A DNA stretch of 64,000 nucleotides from Pisolithus tinctorius. Its lineage: Eukaryota > Basidiomycota > Agaricomycetes > Boletales > Pisolithaceae. The DNA is taken from the NCBI GenBank assembly GCA_024663395.1, contig JANFAH010000112.1:1-64000 (forward strand), written 5' to 3'. The notes below the pieces were generated by a model, which saw nothing but the letters and a program-made list of their open reading frames with translations, was not told the DNA's origin and searched no databases. Position 1 is the first letter of the stretch. Every line of letters begins with the position of its first letter. The translations under genes were made by a program, and so were the position numbers. Positions 34,525-45,546 of this stretch are shown one piece after another.

Positions 34525-35982
34525 TTAGAACACAAGTTTCTTCGGCTTCTCCCAGGTGTATTGGGGATTGCCAAAGTGACCATAAGATGCCGTTTGGAGG
34601 TATTTTGGCTGTTGCAACTCCAGTTCGCGTACTTCAACACATCGTCAGTCTCAGTCACCTCCTCCATAGAATTGCAACCCACCCATGACTCCAGGACGAA
34701 GGTCCCAGTTCTGGCGAATAATCTCGACGAGTTCTTCGTTTGACTTCTTGCCAGTTCCGTAGGTATCAACAAAAATTGACAGTGGCTCCGAAACACCAAT
34801 GGCATAGGACAGTTGCACCAGAGCGCGGCGAGCAAGGCCAGCAGCAACAAGAGACTTGGCTATGTTGGATCAAAATATTTAAGAACACGATACACACCAC
34901 CGTACGTCATCGGACAGTCACTTACCGATCCAACGAGCAGTGTAAGCAGCAGAGCGGTCGACCTTGGACCAATCCTTGCCGGAGAAGGCTCCTCCGCCGT
35001 GGGCGCCCCAACCACCGTAGGTATCGACGATGATCTTGCGTCCAGTTAGACCAGCATCACCTTGGGGACCACCAATGACGAAACGACCAGAAGGTTGAAT
35101 CTAAGAACCCCTCTGTTTCATCGAGTCTATCAAAAGCGTGAGAAAGAAACTTACGTGATAGATGGTTCTGTCGTCCAGCAGTGAAGGCGGGATGACCTGT
35201 TTAACGACCTTTTCAGTGATCTCCCTGCGGAGGTCCTCTGTCGAGATTTCCTCAGCGTGTTGCGTTGAGATAACAATAGTGTCGACGCGAAGAGGAATCA
35301 TGGCGCCATTGTCGCTCTTATATTCCACAGTGACTTGTGTCTTGGAGTCAGGGCGCAACCAAGGAAGAAGACCAGAGCGTCGGGCGGCAGCCAGCGCAGC
35401 GTTTAGCTTGTGGGCCAATGTGATCGTCAAGGGCATATACTCCTCAGTCTCGTCGGTGGCATAGCCAAACATAATACCCTGGTCACCAGCGCCGTGCTCT
35501 TCCAGAGCGCCGTGATCAAGGCCCTGAGCAATGTCAGGAGACTGCTGTTCAATCGCAACCAAGATGTTGCACGTCTTGTAATCGAAACCTTTTGATGAGT
35601 CGTCGTAACCGATCTTTTTGATGGTGTTACGGATGACGTTCTGGTAGTCGATCTGAGCCTTGGTGCTGATCTCACCGAAGACCATGATCATGCCAGTCTT
35701 GGACGCCGTCTCGCAAGCGACCTTTGACCAAGGGTCTTGCTCGAGGCAAGCATCAAGCTACAGTAGTATCATTAGCCGCCTGGAAGGTTGTTGCCAACAA
35801 CCAAGCCAACTTACGATTGCATCAGAGACTTGATCACAGATCTTGTCTAGGTAAGACGGGTCAATATATCATGACGCTGCTCGTTGCTTGTACTTGCCTG
35901 GGTGCCCTTCACCGACCGATTCAGAAGTAAAAAGAAAATGGCCGGGAATAAGAGCAGGACGAGCGGTTCCGTTGGCAGGCAT
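34525..35982 (-). CDS. S-adenosylmethionine synthetase
   Basis: Makes the methyl donor AdoMet from ATP and methionine in the cytosol. The start ATG at 35980-35982 gives [20 protein letters not shown]. The signature [20 protein letters not shown] is formed across a 51-nt intron at 35847-35897, whose donor reads CAG|GCAAGT, that is GC instead of GT. Downstream motifs include [20 protein letters not shown], the loop [20 protein letters not shown] and RPGVMGGL. The last exon ends [11 protein letters not shown] and TAA. The C-terminal exons are separated by two small introns around 34690 and 34910. Length is about 390 aa, as usual. The gene lies tandem to ADE4, upstream of it on the same strand. 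Confidence 0.96.
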
Positions 35983-36244
35983 GGCGGAGAGGTAGGGAAT
36001 GGTCCAAGGAGGGGGAAGGAAAGGTTTGGTTGACTGGTGAAGCGAGAAAGAACTTGTATTAAACTAGCGGATTACGCTGACATAAGCATTATCACGCCAT
36101 CTAGATAAAAAATTTACACACGTATGACAAGAGCGTGAAACAAGCGAGGAGAAACCAGTACATGAGATGATGAGTTCGTAGATGCGTGACACTGATCTGT
36201 ACCGTGTGCAATGTGTCCCAGAATTGTACATATGAATGCTGCTG

Positions 36245-39158
36245 TTACACGAGTCCGACACCGAGAGGATCCGTAGTCAGCGAGGGTCTCTTCGTTTCCT
36301 GCTCGGTTACATTGTTCTCATCCGAGTGAGTTACCCTACTCACGCTAGGACCCTGCTTCGGCGGATGATGAAAGGCAGAGTTTTGTCGTTGTGAAGGTTG
36401 AGCAACAGTCGGGTCCTCAGGTAAAGGATCAGTATCATCCATGTCCAGTTGTGTAGTTGGTGGCGGTGATGACGGCGACCAGACACTACTCCAAGGGTTG
36501 TCCATCGCCAGATCGGCCAGACTTCTCTGCGGTATCACGCTGTCCCAGGGACGGTTTGATGAACCCACGCGAGAGAACGATGTACTTGCACGTGAAGTAA
36601 AACGCTCTCCATCCACAGAGAAATCGCTGGCCTGTAGCTCCCTCCCTCCGCTATAATTCTCAGTATCATCCTCAAATGGCCTAGGTCCCCCTTTGAAGTC
36701 TTTCGTGACGCCATCATACACCTCTTGGACCGCGGTGAACGCAGCCGTGGCATTCGACGACAGCTTTCCCCACATAGATTTTACTCCGCTGTTAGTAAAG
36801 AAGTCGGGGGCATTGGGACCCCGCATGCGCCCGGGTGATGAGGGTCGTGGTGGCGTACCACCTAGTCCTGTCGGTGTACTAGCCACCAGAAATCCTCCTC
36901 CTACTTTCTGGCCAAATTCAGGTAATGATGACCATAGACCTTGCAGGCTGGACGACAACCCCTCAGAAGCAGTGGGACTGCCAGATCTGAAAACAGTCGG
37001 AGAAGACGTTATTGTGGTGGGTTGCGAATGCGCAACCGGCGGAACAGCTTCCGTACGCGTGTGGGAGTTGACTGAATCATCGTCAAGACCCTCGATTGAT
37101 GGAACAAACTCTGAATCTTCTTTCACCTGAGATATGATAATCTTGCCATTCATTTCTTCGTCAGTTCGTCCGTACAGTTCGTGCCAGAACCGGATGTCTT
37201 TGGCATTAGGGGTGAGGACACCCATGTCTGCCTTGGAGTCCCTGTTCGAGAGATCATCTAGTAAAGGGTTGTACGATGTGTTCTTGTGAAGTTCCACTTG
37301 CGATGACGAGTTAAGGAACTCCCAAAGGCTTGCTGTCCTCTCGGATGGAACCATATTGTCCTCTCCTCTCTTCCTCTCTTGTTCATTATTATACAGAAAA
37401 GTTCCAAATTGGCAGGAGTAGAGATGATAGTGAATCGTCCGCAGGAAGCGTTCATTAAATTCGAAGCGCTCAGGAAATTGTCTCTGTATCTGACGCAAGC
37501 ATTCCAGAAATTGGTGGAAGGTAGGACTCGTTTCCTTGATGTGATGCTGGGAAGCAAAACGGTTCTGGACGGAAGTAAGGAAGGCCTGAGCAGCTTCTGC
37601 CCCACCTCCCGCGTTCCCACTATCCGCTACAGATGTGAAAAATTTCTCCGAAGACAAGTGACCACATCGATCCCGGAATCGGTGGCCGAACGATATCCAA
37701 TCTTTTTCGACGAGTACCTGGAAGCCGTGCATAGTGCGATAGTAAGGATCCAAGCACACCTGAGCTAGAGCCGCGAGTTGTGAAGTGCGATCCCAGCCGT
37801 CGGAACAATGCACTAAGACATGCGATGAATTGATGTGCACATTGCGTACGATGAGAACTACCGCCTCAAGAATGTTCGACAGATGACGGAGCCATCCAGA
37901 ACGGCGCAGAGCTTGTCGATCTAAAACAGCAAGCTGCTTCGCCTCTCCTAGTACCTTCCCGCTGACACTCGCAGCGATGATGTCCGCTTCGCGTAAGGCA
38001 TCCACTACTTTCCCTAGTGACTCGCGCATGGCGTGTATGTGATCAATTCCTGAGTACGTCTTTTTTGCATCTTTGTAATTTTCCATGTTTTCGGTCCCGG
38101 CTCCTCTAGCAGTGTTCGCCATGGCGTTGGCTGTTGGCCTGGCATCAACAATGAGGTTTGTCGCGGTGGCACCGTAGATGGGGATACTTGATGACCGTGA
38201 ATCAGGGGAGCGATGAGATTGAAAAATAGCTTCCACGAGTTTCTCGTCCTGGACAGATCGGTTCTGTTTAATGCCAACCATTGGTTGACTGGACCGTGTT
38301 ATAGTTCCCTGGGGCAAACAGGATCACGTTCTAGCAGGAGACAACGATAGTATACTGACTCACGAAGTTGGCCCAGTGAAGGTACGTCAAAGCCGGAATT
38401 CGACATTTGCTTCTGTACTTGGCTGCATAAGTGAGGGTGGAGTCACTTATCCGGGTCGGAACGACCAACAGAGATGGATAAGTGGAGGAAAACTGAACAT
38501 CTATTGAAGGTTACATTACACAACATGGTGACAGGTAACCCACCTGATACTCCTTATTTATGTCAGTGAACCGCCATGCCTTGGTTCGGGTGCCGACACC
38601 CATACGACCAAACTCCTTCCTAGGGGAGTAAATAGACCACCCGCCCTCAGCATCGAAAGGAGGATTAGGTGAGTAGAAGAACGCATAAAGCTGATTAACA
38701 GACGCTGATCACTTTCAGCAGCCATGGTAAATCAGAGATGATGATACTCACTGCACACCGTCAACTCTTTGACGCTCTCAAATACATCGACGGCATCATG
38801 ATCACTCGCAAACAAAATGGAAAAGGTTTCAAATGTCCGTGTGTGAAACGTTATAGGACTTTGGCCTTGCAATGTCTGCGGGAGTTGCACTACCAACGAA
38901 ATCAGTGGGTAGGGTACCTGAGGTTGAATCAATAGACCGCGTGGGCAAACACATGGATGGCGGACTTGCCCACATCTCTTCCATTCCGGCATCCTCGTAG
39001 CGGAAGATCAGATGGTGTGCGGTCAAGTGGAGTGATCCATAGTGAGCACTCCCTGATTTGCCGCAAAGAACCCTTTCAACCTGTAGATCCTCAGAAATCT
39101 CGTTCATTCAGGCAACCCCCTTCTAACAGATTACCTTCGAAACTCGGATGGAATCCAT
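36245..39158 (-). CDS. Myotubularin-family phosphoinositide 3-phosphatase (YMR1-like)
   Basis: Removes the 3-phosphate from PI3P and PI(3,5)P2 on endosomal membranes. Exon 1, MDSIRVSK (ATG at 39156-39158), splices to DLQVERVLCGK. The GRAM/PH stretch GSLHLTAHHLIFRYEDAG follows, then the catalytic exon with YGATATNLIVDARPTANAMA. The active-site loop VHCSDGWDRTSQL contains the CX5R motif C-S-D-G-W-D-R. The exon continues LCLDPYYRTMHGF-like sequence and WISFGHRFRDRCGH. The last exon alone codes about 690 aa and ends in a long Ser/Pro-rich, probably disordered tail without a FYVE domain. Small exons between 38320 and 39000 were not all placed. The start was chosen because it restores the usual fungal N-terminus. 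Confidence 0.92.
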
Positions 39159-39413
39159 TAAGATAATCCCTGAAATACTTATTTCCAAAAGCCAGTGCGG
39201 TGCCGGCTGGGACCTGCGGATAGAGCGCAGCGCTGCCTCTCACTATTATAGATTGGTTTGAGCTAGTGGCGTATTTGACAATGTTTACTCAATGCCCAGG
39301 CAGCCAGCTCAAGACCAAGGGAAACTCGCATTTGGATGTACTCTGATACGATGAGACCAAATCACACGCGCTTCATGTATCTATCCATGTTAAAGCTAGA
39401 GGGAATGGATTTC

Positions 39414-41585
39414 TCAGCCGAAAACCCACAGCTCGCTGATCACGTCCCTATTATTTGCGATACCCTTGTCAGCCTCGAAAGCAGAGTCAGTACACAACGG
39501 GAACGGATCCTCGACAAGTTCTGTTTCCAGAGCAGGTTCTTTTTTTATCTTCCGCTGGAACTCGGTTTCTAGAAGCTGTTTCACATTATATTCAGCGTCC
39601 GCGCGATCCGATAACAAGCAGCCTGGGCTTACAGTACCGTACGTGTGGTCGAGGAAATCTTCCATAGAATAACCTGGTTTTGTGAATGCTTCCTCAAATA
39701 TACGTGCTAGCGTCGAAACTGCAGCGTCGTAGTGATTTCTGTGGCTGAGAAGCTCCCATAGTGACGAATCAATAGCATTCGTGACATTCGGATTTATTTC
39801 ATCGGCGATATAAGTATCTGCAATATTGCATCACGAATGTTGGCGGGCGGCGAAAGCTGCTGACACACCATTAAATGGTTCGTCGTCCTCACCCGTCCTG
39901 TGTATCATCTTCATAAGGGCTGGGTGGCACTTGAGGATATTATATGTGAATGGTATGATCATGATGATCGCCGCAGGGGGTGCACTGAGTGACAATCGCG
40001 AAAGTCTTTTTACAAACGACGCAAGAAGCGCCGCAGGAAGATGTCTGTAGCAATTGGGTCCAAGAAAGCCTTCGAGTTGACAAATACCACTCACGTCGAA
40101 CTCAAGAATAGCTCGGTAAGACGGAAAAATCTCGCGCGATGCTTCAGATGGAGAACATCTTTGTCAAGGAAAGCATACAGTCTAGTGTAAAACTGTGGAT
40201 AATCCCTGTAGCAAATGTCATCGATCGTCCGGAAACAAGTCAATGACCTTACAAATTGTAGTCCTTCATCAAGGAGAACAGAGCATTCAGCGCCAATAGG
40301 CCAACAGTACCACCTGCTTCGATGGTAAGCAGAGAACAGGGCACCTACTCGTTGGATTACCTATATCAACACATGCACTAATCCAATCCATGACAAGAAC
40401 TGGTCTTGTTAAGTGCGGCAAGATGCCTTGATGCATGATATTCAGTGTCCTGATAGTGGGCGACCGGCTAGTGACCGAAGTGTCAAGCGAGAGACGAGGC
40501 AGCAAGCTAAGCCACATTCTCGTGAATACCGCCCGGTGAGCTTTGAGAGAGTGAAGAGATTGGTGGAAAGATAACTGGTGCACCCTTCCTCTTATATCGG
40601 TTGACTTTTTCATATCTTTGGCCTTTGGTTGCTCGTCGAAGAATTTGCGCCAGTCATCTTCATTCCCGGAATCCGACATGGCCAGTTCTTCTTCATCTGC
40701 TACGGGTTTGTCACTTTTAGGCGCGAATGGTTTCCGTCCGAGTTCTGATATCCACCATGCATTCAACTCCGAGGCCTCGGTAGGAAAGGTTGTCAGCCTT
40801 TCTACAAGGGACAACAGGTTTGCAGCGAGGCTGGGATACTCGGCAGCCTGAAAGCGCGACAGTACGGAACTAGTAAACAAGCCTGAAAATTTAAATATTG
40901 GTGAGCACATTTTAGGAGCACGTACGATGCCTCTCGAAAGAAACACCAGCGAACGTCGTCGTAAACACTTAACCACGTGGCGACAAAGTGGTCTCGGACA
41001 TCTGGCATTAGCTCACCCTCGCATGTTACCGTTAACGAGGACCGGGGAGAAGGGGGGCATATCAACAGTCCACGGACTATGTGCTTAAAATGCGAGTGGT
41101 GAAACTGAGGCCGTCCATCTGAGCTTGCCGTTGAGAGAGAACTGGAAAGGTGTCTGAGCAAAGAGAAAAGGATGTCCAGCGCGGATTTCTAAACTTATGT
41201 GGATAAGAGAAGAGTATCGTGGGGAATGAACTCATACCCTTAATGCGGGTTCTTCGTCCTGCAGTAAACCTACAAGGAGATCCACGAAAACACCCAACCT
41301 TCCCCATATCCACTTGCGAACCTGTTTCGCAGCGTCGCCACCGCCGGGCGCAAGTTTGTCGCTGCATATTATGACCACGAACACGCGGTAGAGGCTATAA
41401 ATAATCCTGGAAAGGTCCACAGCGTCGGACGTGCCCTGTGCTAGGTTCAGTAGATCCAAGAGAGGGTTGAGCGAGCCATCGCTCCTCGCAGCAGCGGTAA
41501 TTTCGGCTTCCAATTTCTTGGCCAAGTCTACATCTTGCTTGACTTTCCGTTTCTTGGCTGGGGGCGGGAGAGAACTTGCAGGCAT
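39414..41585 (-). CDS. NOC4: Nucleolar complex protein 4 (NOC4/UTP19)
   Basis: 40S subunit assembly factor working with Nop14 in the nucleolus. The N-terminus MPASSLPPPAKKRKVKQDVD carries a nuclear localisation-like KKRKVK. Helical-repeat sequence follows, interrupted by introns of 45-70 nt. The conserved CBF/Mak21-type core reads FYTRLYAFLDKDVLHLKHRA, then LPAALLASFVKRLSRLSLSA and PPAAIIMIIPFTYNILKCHP. The C-terminus ...IANNRDVISELWVFG ends with TGA at 39414-39416. An acidic linker, ADEEELAMSDSGNEDDW, is seen around 40650-40710. It is divergent from the thioredoxin gene (134 bp between starts). Confidence 0.92.
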
Positions 41586-41719
41586 AAGGAAGGACGTAGA
41601 TTATCAGCCGAAGCAGGGGAAATAAAATAAAATAAAAGGACTAGTGGCGGTGTTGCGGGCCGCGCGGACCGACTACGTGCAGGCGGCCAGTGACTTGGCC
41701 CATTCCTTCTTGTGGGTCC
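41586..41719. promoter_or_regulatory. Shared divergent promoter NOC4/thioredoxin
   Basis: 134 bp between start codons, with an A-rich patch AAATAAAATAAAATAAAAGG at 41619-41638 that can act as TATA-like or poly(dA) nucleosome-free sequence. Confidence 0.4.
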
Positions 41720-42318
41720 ATGGCTTCTACTCGGCTTTCGATGTCTTTCGTGCATCGGTGGGCTCGATTTGCATCCAGGAGACAGATCCACACTTCACGG
41801 ATTTGTCGCGAGCAGTACTTTGACGCTACCCAGGAGGTGTGCACTTTCACTTCAGTTCCGTGTCCTAACCACAAAGTGGTCTGTGGCTCTTAGACATTTG
41901 CCAGAATTGCTCTCAACGAGAGTCCGAGCGATAAGATTGTCCTAGTTGACTTCTATGCCGAGTAAGAGCATTGCCCGTCTACCTCACTCTCCTCTTGCTA
42001 ACGTCATGCCAGCTGGTGTGGCCCTTGCAGGATGATCTCACCAATACTGAAGAAGCTCACCGGGGATGCTTCGTTAAAAACTGGGAGCGGTCGTTCACTC
42101 GATTTAGTCACAATTGACACGGAGAAGCAAATGGAGCTTGCTCAGCGGTACCGCGTATGTTGATTTATTGCATCCTAAGGCTTGGTTTTCCTCAGGCATA
42201 TTTCCTTCAGGTAATGTCGCTGCCGACTGTCATAGCGTTCAAAGATGGAAAACCTGCCAGTCAATTCATCGGTGCCCTCGACGAGGCTGGGATTAAGCAG
42301 TTCTTGCAACAGTTATAA
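41720..42318 (+). CDS. Mitochondrial thioredoxin
   Basis: Disulfide reductase. Four exons (41720-41836, 41894-41961, 42013-42154, 42211-42318) give 144 aa. The N-terminus MASTRLSMSFVHRWARFASR has Arg/Ser and no acids, a presequence like that of yeast Trx3. The thioredoxin fold follows: SDKIVLVDFYADWCGPCRMI with the CGPC site split just before Trp by an intron. The cis-Pro strand SLPTVIAFKDG follows, then a C-terminal helix ALDEAGIKQFLQQL. All exon sums stay in frame. The mitochondrial destination is inferred from the N-terminus only. Confidence 0.93.
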
Positions 42319-42534
42319 CATTTCCACTGGCCGCTCCGGTTAATTTAATTTAATTTTTTCACCAGGCAGGGCTGGCAGCCCGCCCTGTCAATTATAGAAG
42401 CTGAAATGCACATGCATAAAAACAAAGAAAATCTGAGAGAGGTACCTCTGAGGATCATATTACAGGGTGACGTGGGGGGTAATAAGTAGCGAAGGGATGG
42501 TGCTGCAGAGGGTCTGAGTGAAGATGCTGGGAAG

Positions 42535-42883
42535 TTACTGTATGCTACAACAGTTGATACCCCGGGAGCCCTGTAGAGCATATGGATCCTCAGCCTTCTG
42601 CACGGGCCCCCACACAGAAGGAACCTGAAAGAGGTCAGTTAAATTGGGCCAGCGTGAACAACAAGTACGAACAAGGGGATCCTTGGTAGTTTTACAGTAT
42701 CGAATCAAGCTATAGGGTCGGTCAGAACAGGAGCTGAGATAGAGACTCGACGACAAACCTAGCGCTCGCCTCGCTAACACGGATTCTAGGTCTTGCGAGG
42801 TCCTCTCGTAGACGTTGATTATGCTCCAGTAACCGACGGTACCGTAGCTCTGACATTGACTGTCTGCCTCCTCGGGAGCTCAT
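42535..42883 (-). CDS. Heterotrimeric G-protein gamma subunit, paralogue 1 (CaaX = CSIQ)
   Basis: Partner of G-beta in pheromone or nutrient signalling at the plasma membrane. Exons of 125, 37 and 90 nt (42883-42759, 42709-42673, 42624-42535) encode 83 aa. The GGL helix reads [20 protein letters not shown], followed by [20 protein letters not shown] and [15 protein letters not shown]. The C-terminus is CCSIQ, giving a farnesylation box CSIQ preceded by a Cys suitable for palmitoylation. Exon lengths 1 and 2 are identical to those of the paralogue at 44544, showing descent from one gene. The first intron has donor AG|GTTTGT. It converges on the thioredoxin gene. Confidence 0.92.
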
Positions 42884-43480
42884 GATGAAACGATGATGGA
42901 AGCTTGAGGGACGAAGGATGAAGGGGTGAAGTGCTGGGTGGAGAGGAGCGTGAGACTGGACGTTTCGGGACCGACGGTTAGACGCACCATGCACGAGGTA
43001 TGTACAACACAACGATGGAGATGGCAAGCTCGAATGTGGAGATCACGAACTGGGGTGTATAAAAACGTCGAAGGCGACCAAGCCGATTTAGACGAGGCTT
43101 GAGAGCAAGTTGCTTAAACATTCCCTCATTACACAATCCACGACTTCGATTCAGTTCCCAAGGCCTGATACTTAGTATATAGCAACAACCACTCGTAGAG
43201 AAAAACTATCAACAGTTCAAGAGAAGGACAGACACGTCACACAGCTCTGCTTAGTGCAACGTCATGGCAACGCCAGAAATCGCCAATTTTATCCGTTAGT
43301 AAGCACCGGGACCATGAAGTGGACTTGTTGACTACAAAGTCCGGAAAAGCATCCTTGCCATCAAACGCCATAAGGCGTGGACGAGGTGTCGGCTTAGAAT
43401 TCGTACGATTACATGGACCTTTCCACTTCTATACATACATATGACTTTCTCTGTCGAGAACCTGGCCGTTTTCGCAGTAA
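42884..43480. other. Intergenic region upstream of G-gamma paralogue 1
   Basis: About 600 bp with no supported gene. A TATA-like GTATAAAAA occurs on the plus strand near 43057-43066 but faces away from the G-gamma gene, so its role is unclear. The part near 43480 should hold the 3' UTR of the coiled-coil gene. Confidence 0.4.
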
Positions 43481-44240
43481 TTAGTACTTTTCCAGTATGC
43501 CTCGAAGCAACCACTCCTTCGCCTTGGTATGATCCTCGGCGCCAAGATGTACAGCATTCTTTTCGAGCGTGGAGATAAGGTCCTCGAGGCCACTTGGTAG
43601 TTCAGACGCGAGTTGCTGTAACTGCTGCACTGGATATTATAGAGGGGGTTAGGCAACGTCGGAAGCACCAGAAAGCCCAGATACCGAGGCCCCCGAGTGT
43701 CTCCTTGAAGGATCGAAACAAAGCATCTTTTTCAATATTCAGGTCCTCCAATTCGGCAAAAAGTTCTCGAAGTGCTTTCTACCATAATAATGAAATAAGG
43801 TCGCGTCAAGGCTCAGTGAACCCGCCTTTGTGTCGTTATAAGCGCACAGGGTTTGTTGCTGTTCACGTCGACCGACCTCCTCAGCGTGTCTTGCTTTGTT
43901 ATCGAATATGGAAACACCTTCGAGGAATCGAATACTGATATCCTGGTCGATGACTTCGTAGACGTGTTTAACATCTTGTATGGCCGGCAATATGACTTGT
44001 TTAATGTATTCCTTTTCTTGAGTACGGCGCGAGGCAAAGACGGATCGCAAGCGTTCCATGACGGAGGCATTGTCATCGTGATCTGAGTCGTTTGGACTAT
44101 CAGCAGTGCGGGTTAATCACGAATGGATGGGTGGGATGATGATTTTACTCGTCCAAAAGTGCAAGCAGGGTAGTATCGTCATCCCAGCCGATGTCATCGT
44201 CGGAGTCCTCGCACGTCGGGCCGTCGCCCCCTCTATTCAT
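43481..44240 (-). CDS. Small coiled-coil protein, function unknown
   Basis: I do not recognise the family. The start ATG at 44238-44240 gives MNRGGDGPTCEDSDDDIGWD. An intron (GTAAAA...TGATAG) restores LLALLDDPNDSDHDDNASV and then MERLRSVFASRRTQEKEYIK. Helical sequence continues (HVYEVIDQDISIRFLEGVSI), then ALRELFAELEDLNIEKDALF. After another intron the protein ends LQQLASELPSGLEDLISTLE... WLLRGILEKY with TAA at 43481-43483. It has an acidic N-terminus and heptad-like helices, about 200 aa. It resembles small structural or kinetochore-type coiled-coil proteins only in general character. It sits between the two G-gamma genes. Confidence 0.6.
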
Positions 44241-44543
44241 ATCAAGGGTTTGACTGGCAGGGTACTGGGAACGCCGAAAGCGTTGATAGGGCGAATTATG
44301 CAGCCGACGCGATATCGGAGTGCTCTGTTTGAGCACATCCCGAAGAGCTGGACAAGCTGTGGTCAGTGCGGGACCCGAGTACCAACAGCGCGCGGCTAAC
44401 GAAGAGTTCTGGATCCCCTGGCGCTCGTCAAACGAACCATTGCGGTTCCCGTTCAAGAGGTCATTCAAACCCCGCCGCAATGTTCCGGGGGGTTTTCTCT
44501 TCCGTCGTGATCTGTCCAGTCCTTACTTACTTTCTATTTCGCG

Positions 44544-44932
44544 ATGAATGCCCGTCCACACAAGCAGTCCATGTCCGAGCTGAAACTCCGCAGACTCACG
44601 GAGCACAATCAGCGGCTGCGTGAGGACCTCGCACGGCCACGGATGAGAGTAAGCGAGGCCAGTGCAAGGTTCGTGTCTGCAGCGTCTGGCATTTGAAAGT
44701 CAGCCCCGTACTCACTCATTACCCATTAGTTTGATTCGTTACTGCAAAACGACAAAAGACCACTTGGTGCGTGCAGAATGGCTTATTATTCTGTCGTTGG
44801 GCCGGTCGCAGCGCACCATGTACGGATTACTCACAATCCGCTTGTCAGGTGCCGTCAGTTTGGGGCCCTGTGGGGAAAGGTGAAGATCCTTACGCGCCAC
44901 CTCAAACGGGCTGCAACTGCGTGGTGATGTAA
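44544..44932 (+). CDS. Heterotrimeric G-protein gamma subunit, paralogue 2 (CaaX = CVVM)
   Basis: Exons 44544-44668, 44730-44766 and 44849-44932 encode 81 aa. The N-terminus is [20 protein letters not shown], with [20 protein letters not shown] and [15 protein letters not shown]. The C-terminus CNCVVM is a standard prenylation box. The VPSVWGPV block and GEDPYAP tail are typical of basidiomycete G-gamma proteins, and this copy looks closer to the usual form than paralogue 1. It is transcribed away from paralogue 1, with the coiled-coil gene between them. It shares a 303-bp divergent intergenic region (44241-44543) with that gene. Confidence 0.93.
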
Positions 44933-45546
44933 TGGCTATCCTCCCTATACCCCTGCTGTTGTGAAATACCCTGTTCGTTGTCGCTTGGCGATATCCCGAG
45001 GGAACCGGAGGATCGCATATTCGAAGAAAAAGCTTACAAGCTTCCTTGCACTACTATGCCCGTGGATTAGAGTACCCCAACTTCACGCTCGCTACACCTT
45101 TTCGCGCTACTCCCCCCTCCACCTTATAGGCAGCGTCGTTCGACCGCCCATTGCTGTGTTCAAGATACTCGCTTCCTCTTCGTACATTCAGGTCATTGAC
45201 TACACCCCATTCCGTCTACTCTGGCATTTTACTTCGTTTTCTCTGGCTAGTGCATACGGTTACCGTTGTATCAGATTTAAATATCTATCCTTTATGCGTA
45301 ATGGTCTCAATTCCATCCAGGCCGTCTATTGTGTGCAATCTCAGACTGATAGGAGAGAAGCGCGCTCGGACTCGTGCGTGTTTCAGTTGTATTGGTCTCA
45401 GAACTCTCAGAATGTGCGCTGTCAAACGTTCAGGGTCGCGGCTAAAGTAGTGTTAACGTGTGAAACCGACGGTTTTCAGACGTGCTTATAAGAGGTTTGC
45501 AGCCCCGGCTCTGGTCTCGTGCTGGCATCTTCAGTCCTGCCCTGTC
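44933..45546. other. Intergenic region upstream of the TLC-domain gene
   Basis: An open frame from 44961 to 45491 crosses this stretch but begins with GTG and shows no family features, so I treat it as chance. The rest presumably holds the promoter and 5' UTR of the TLC gene. Confidence 0.4.

Noticed and set aside
44961..45491. 176-codon open frame on plus strand before the TLC gene
   Set aside because: It starts with GTG, has no recognisable motif, and lies where a promoter and 5' UTR are expected.
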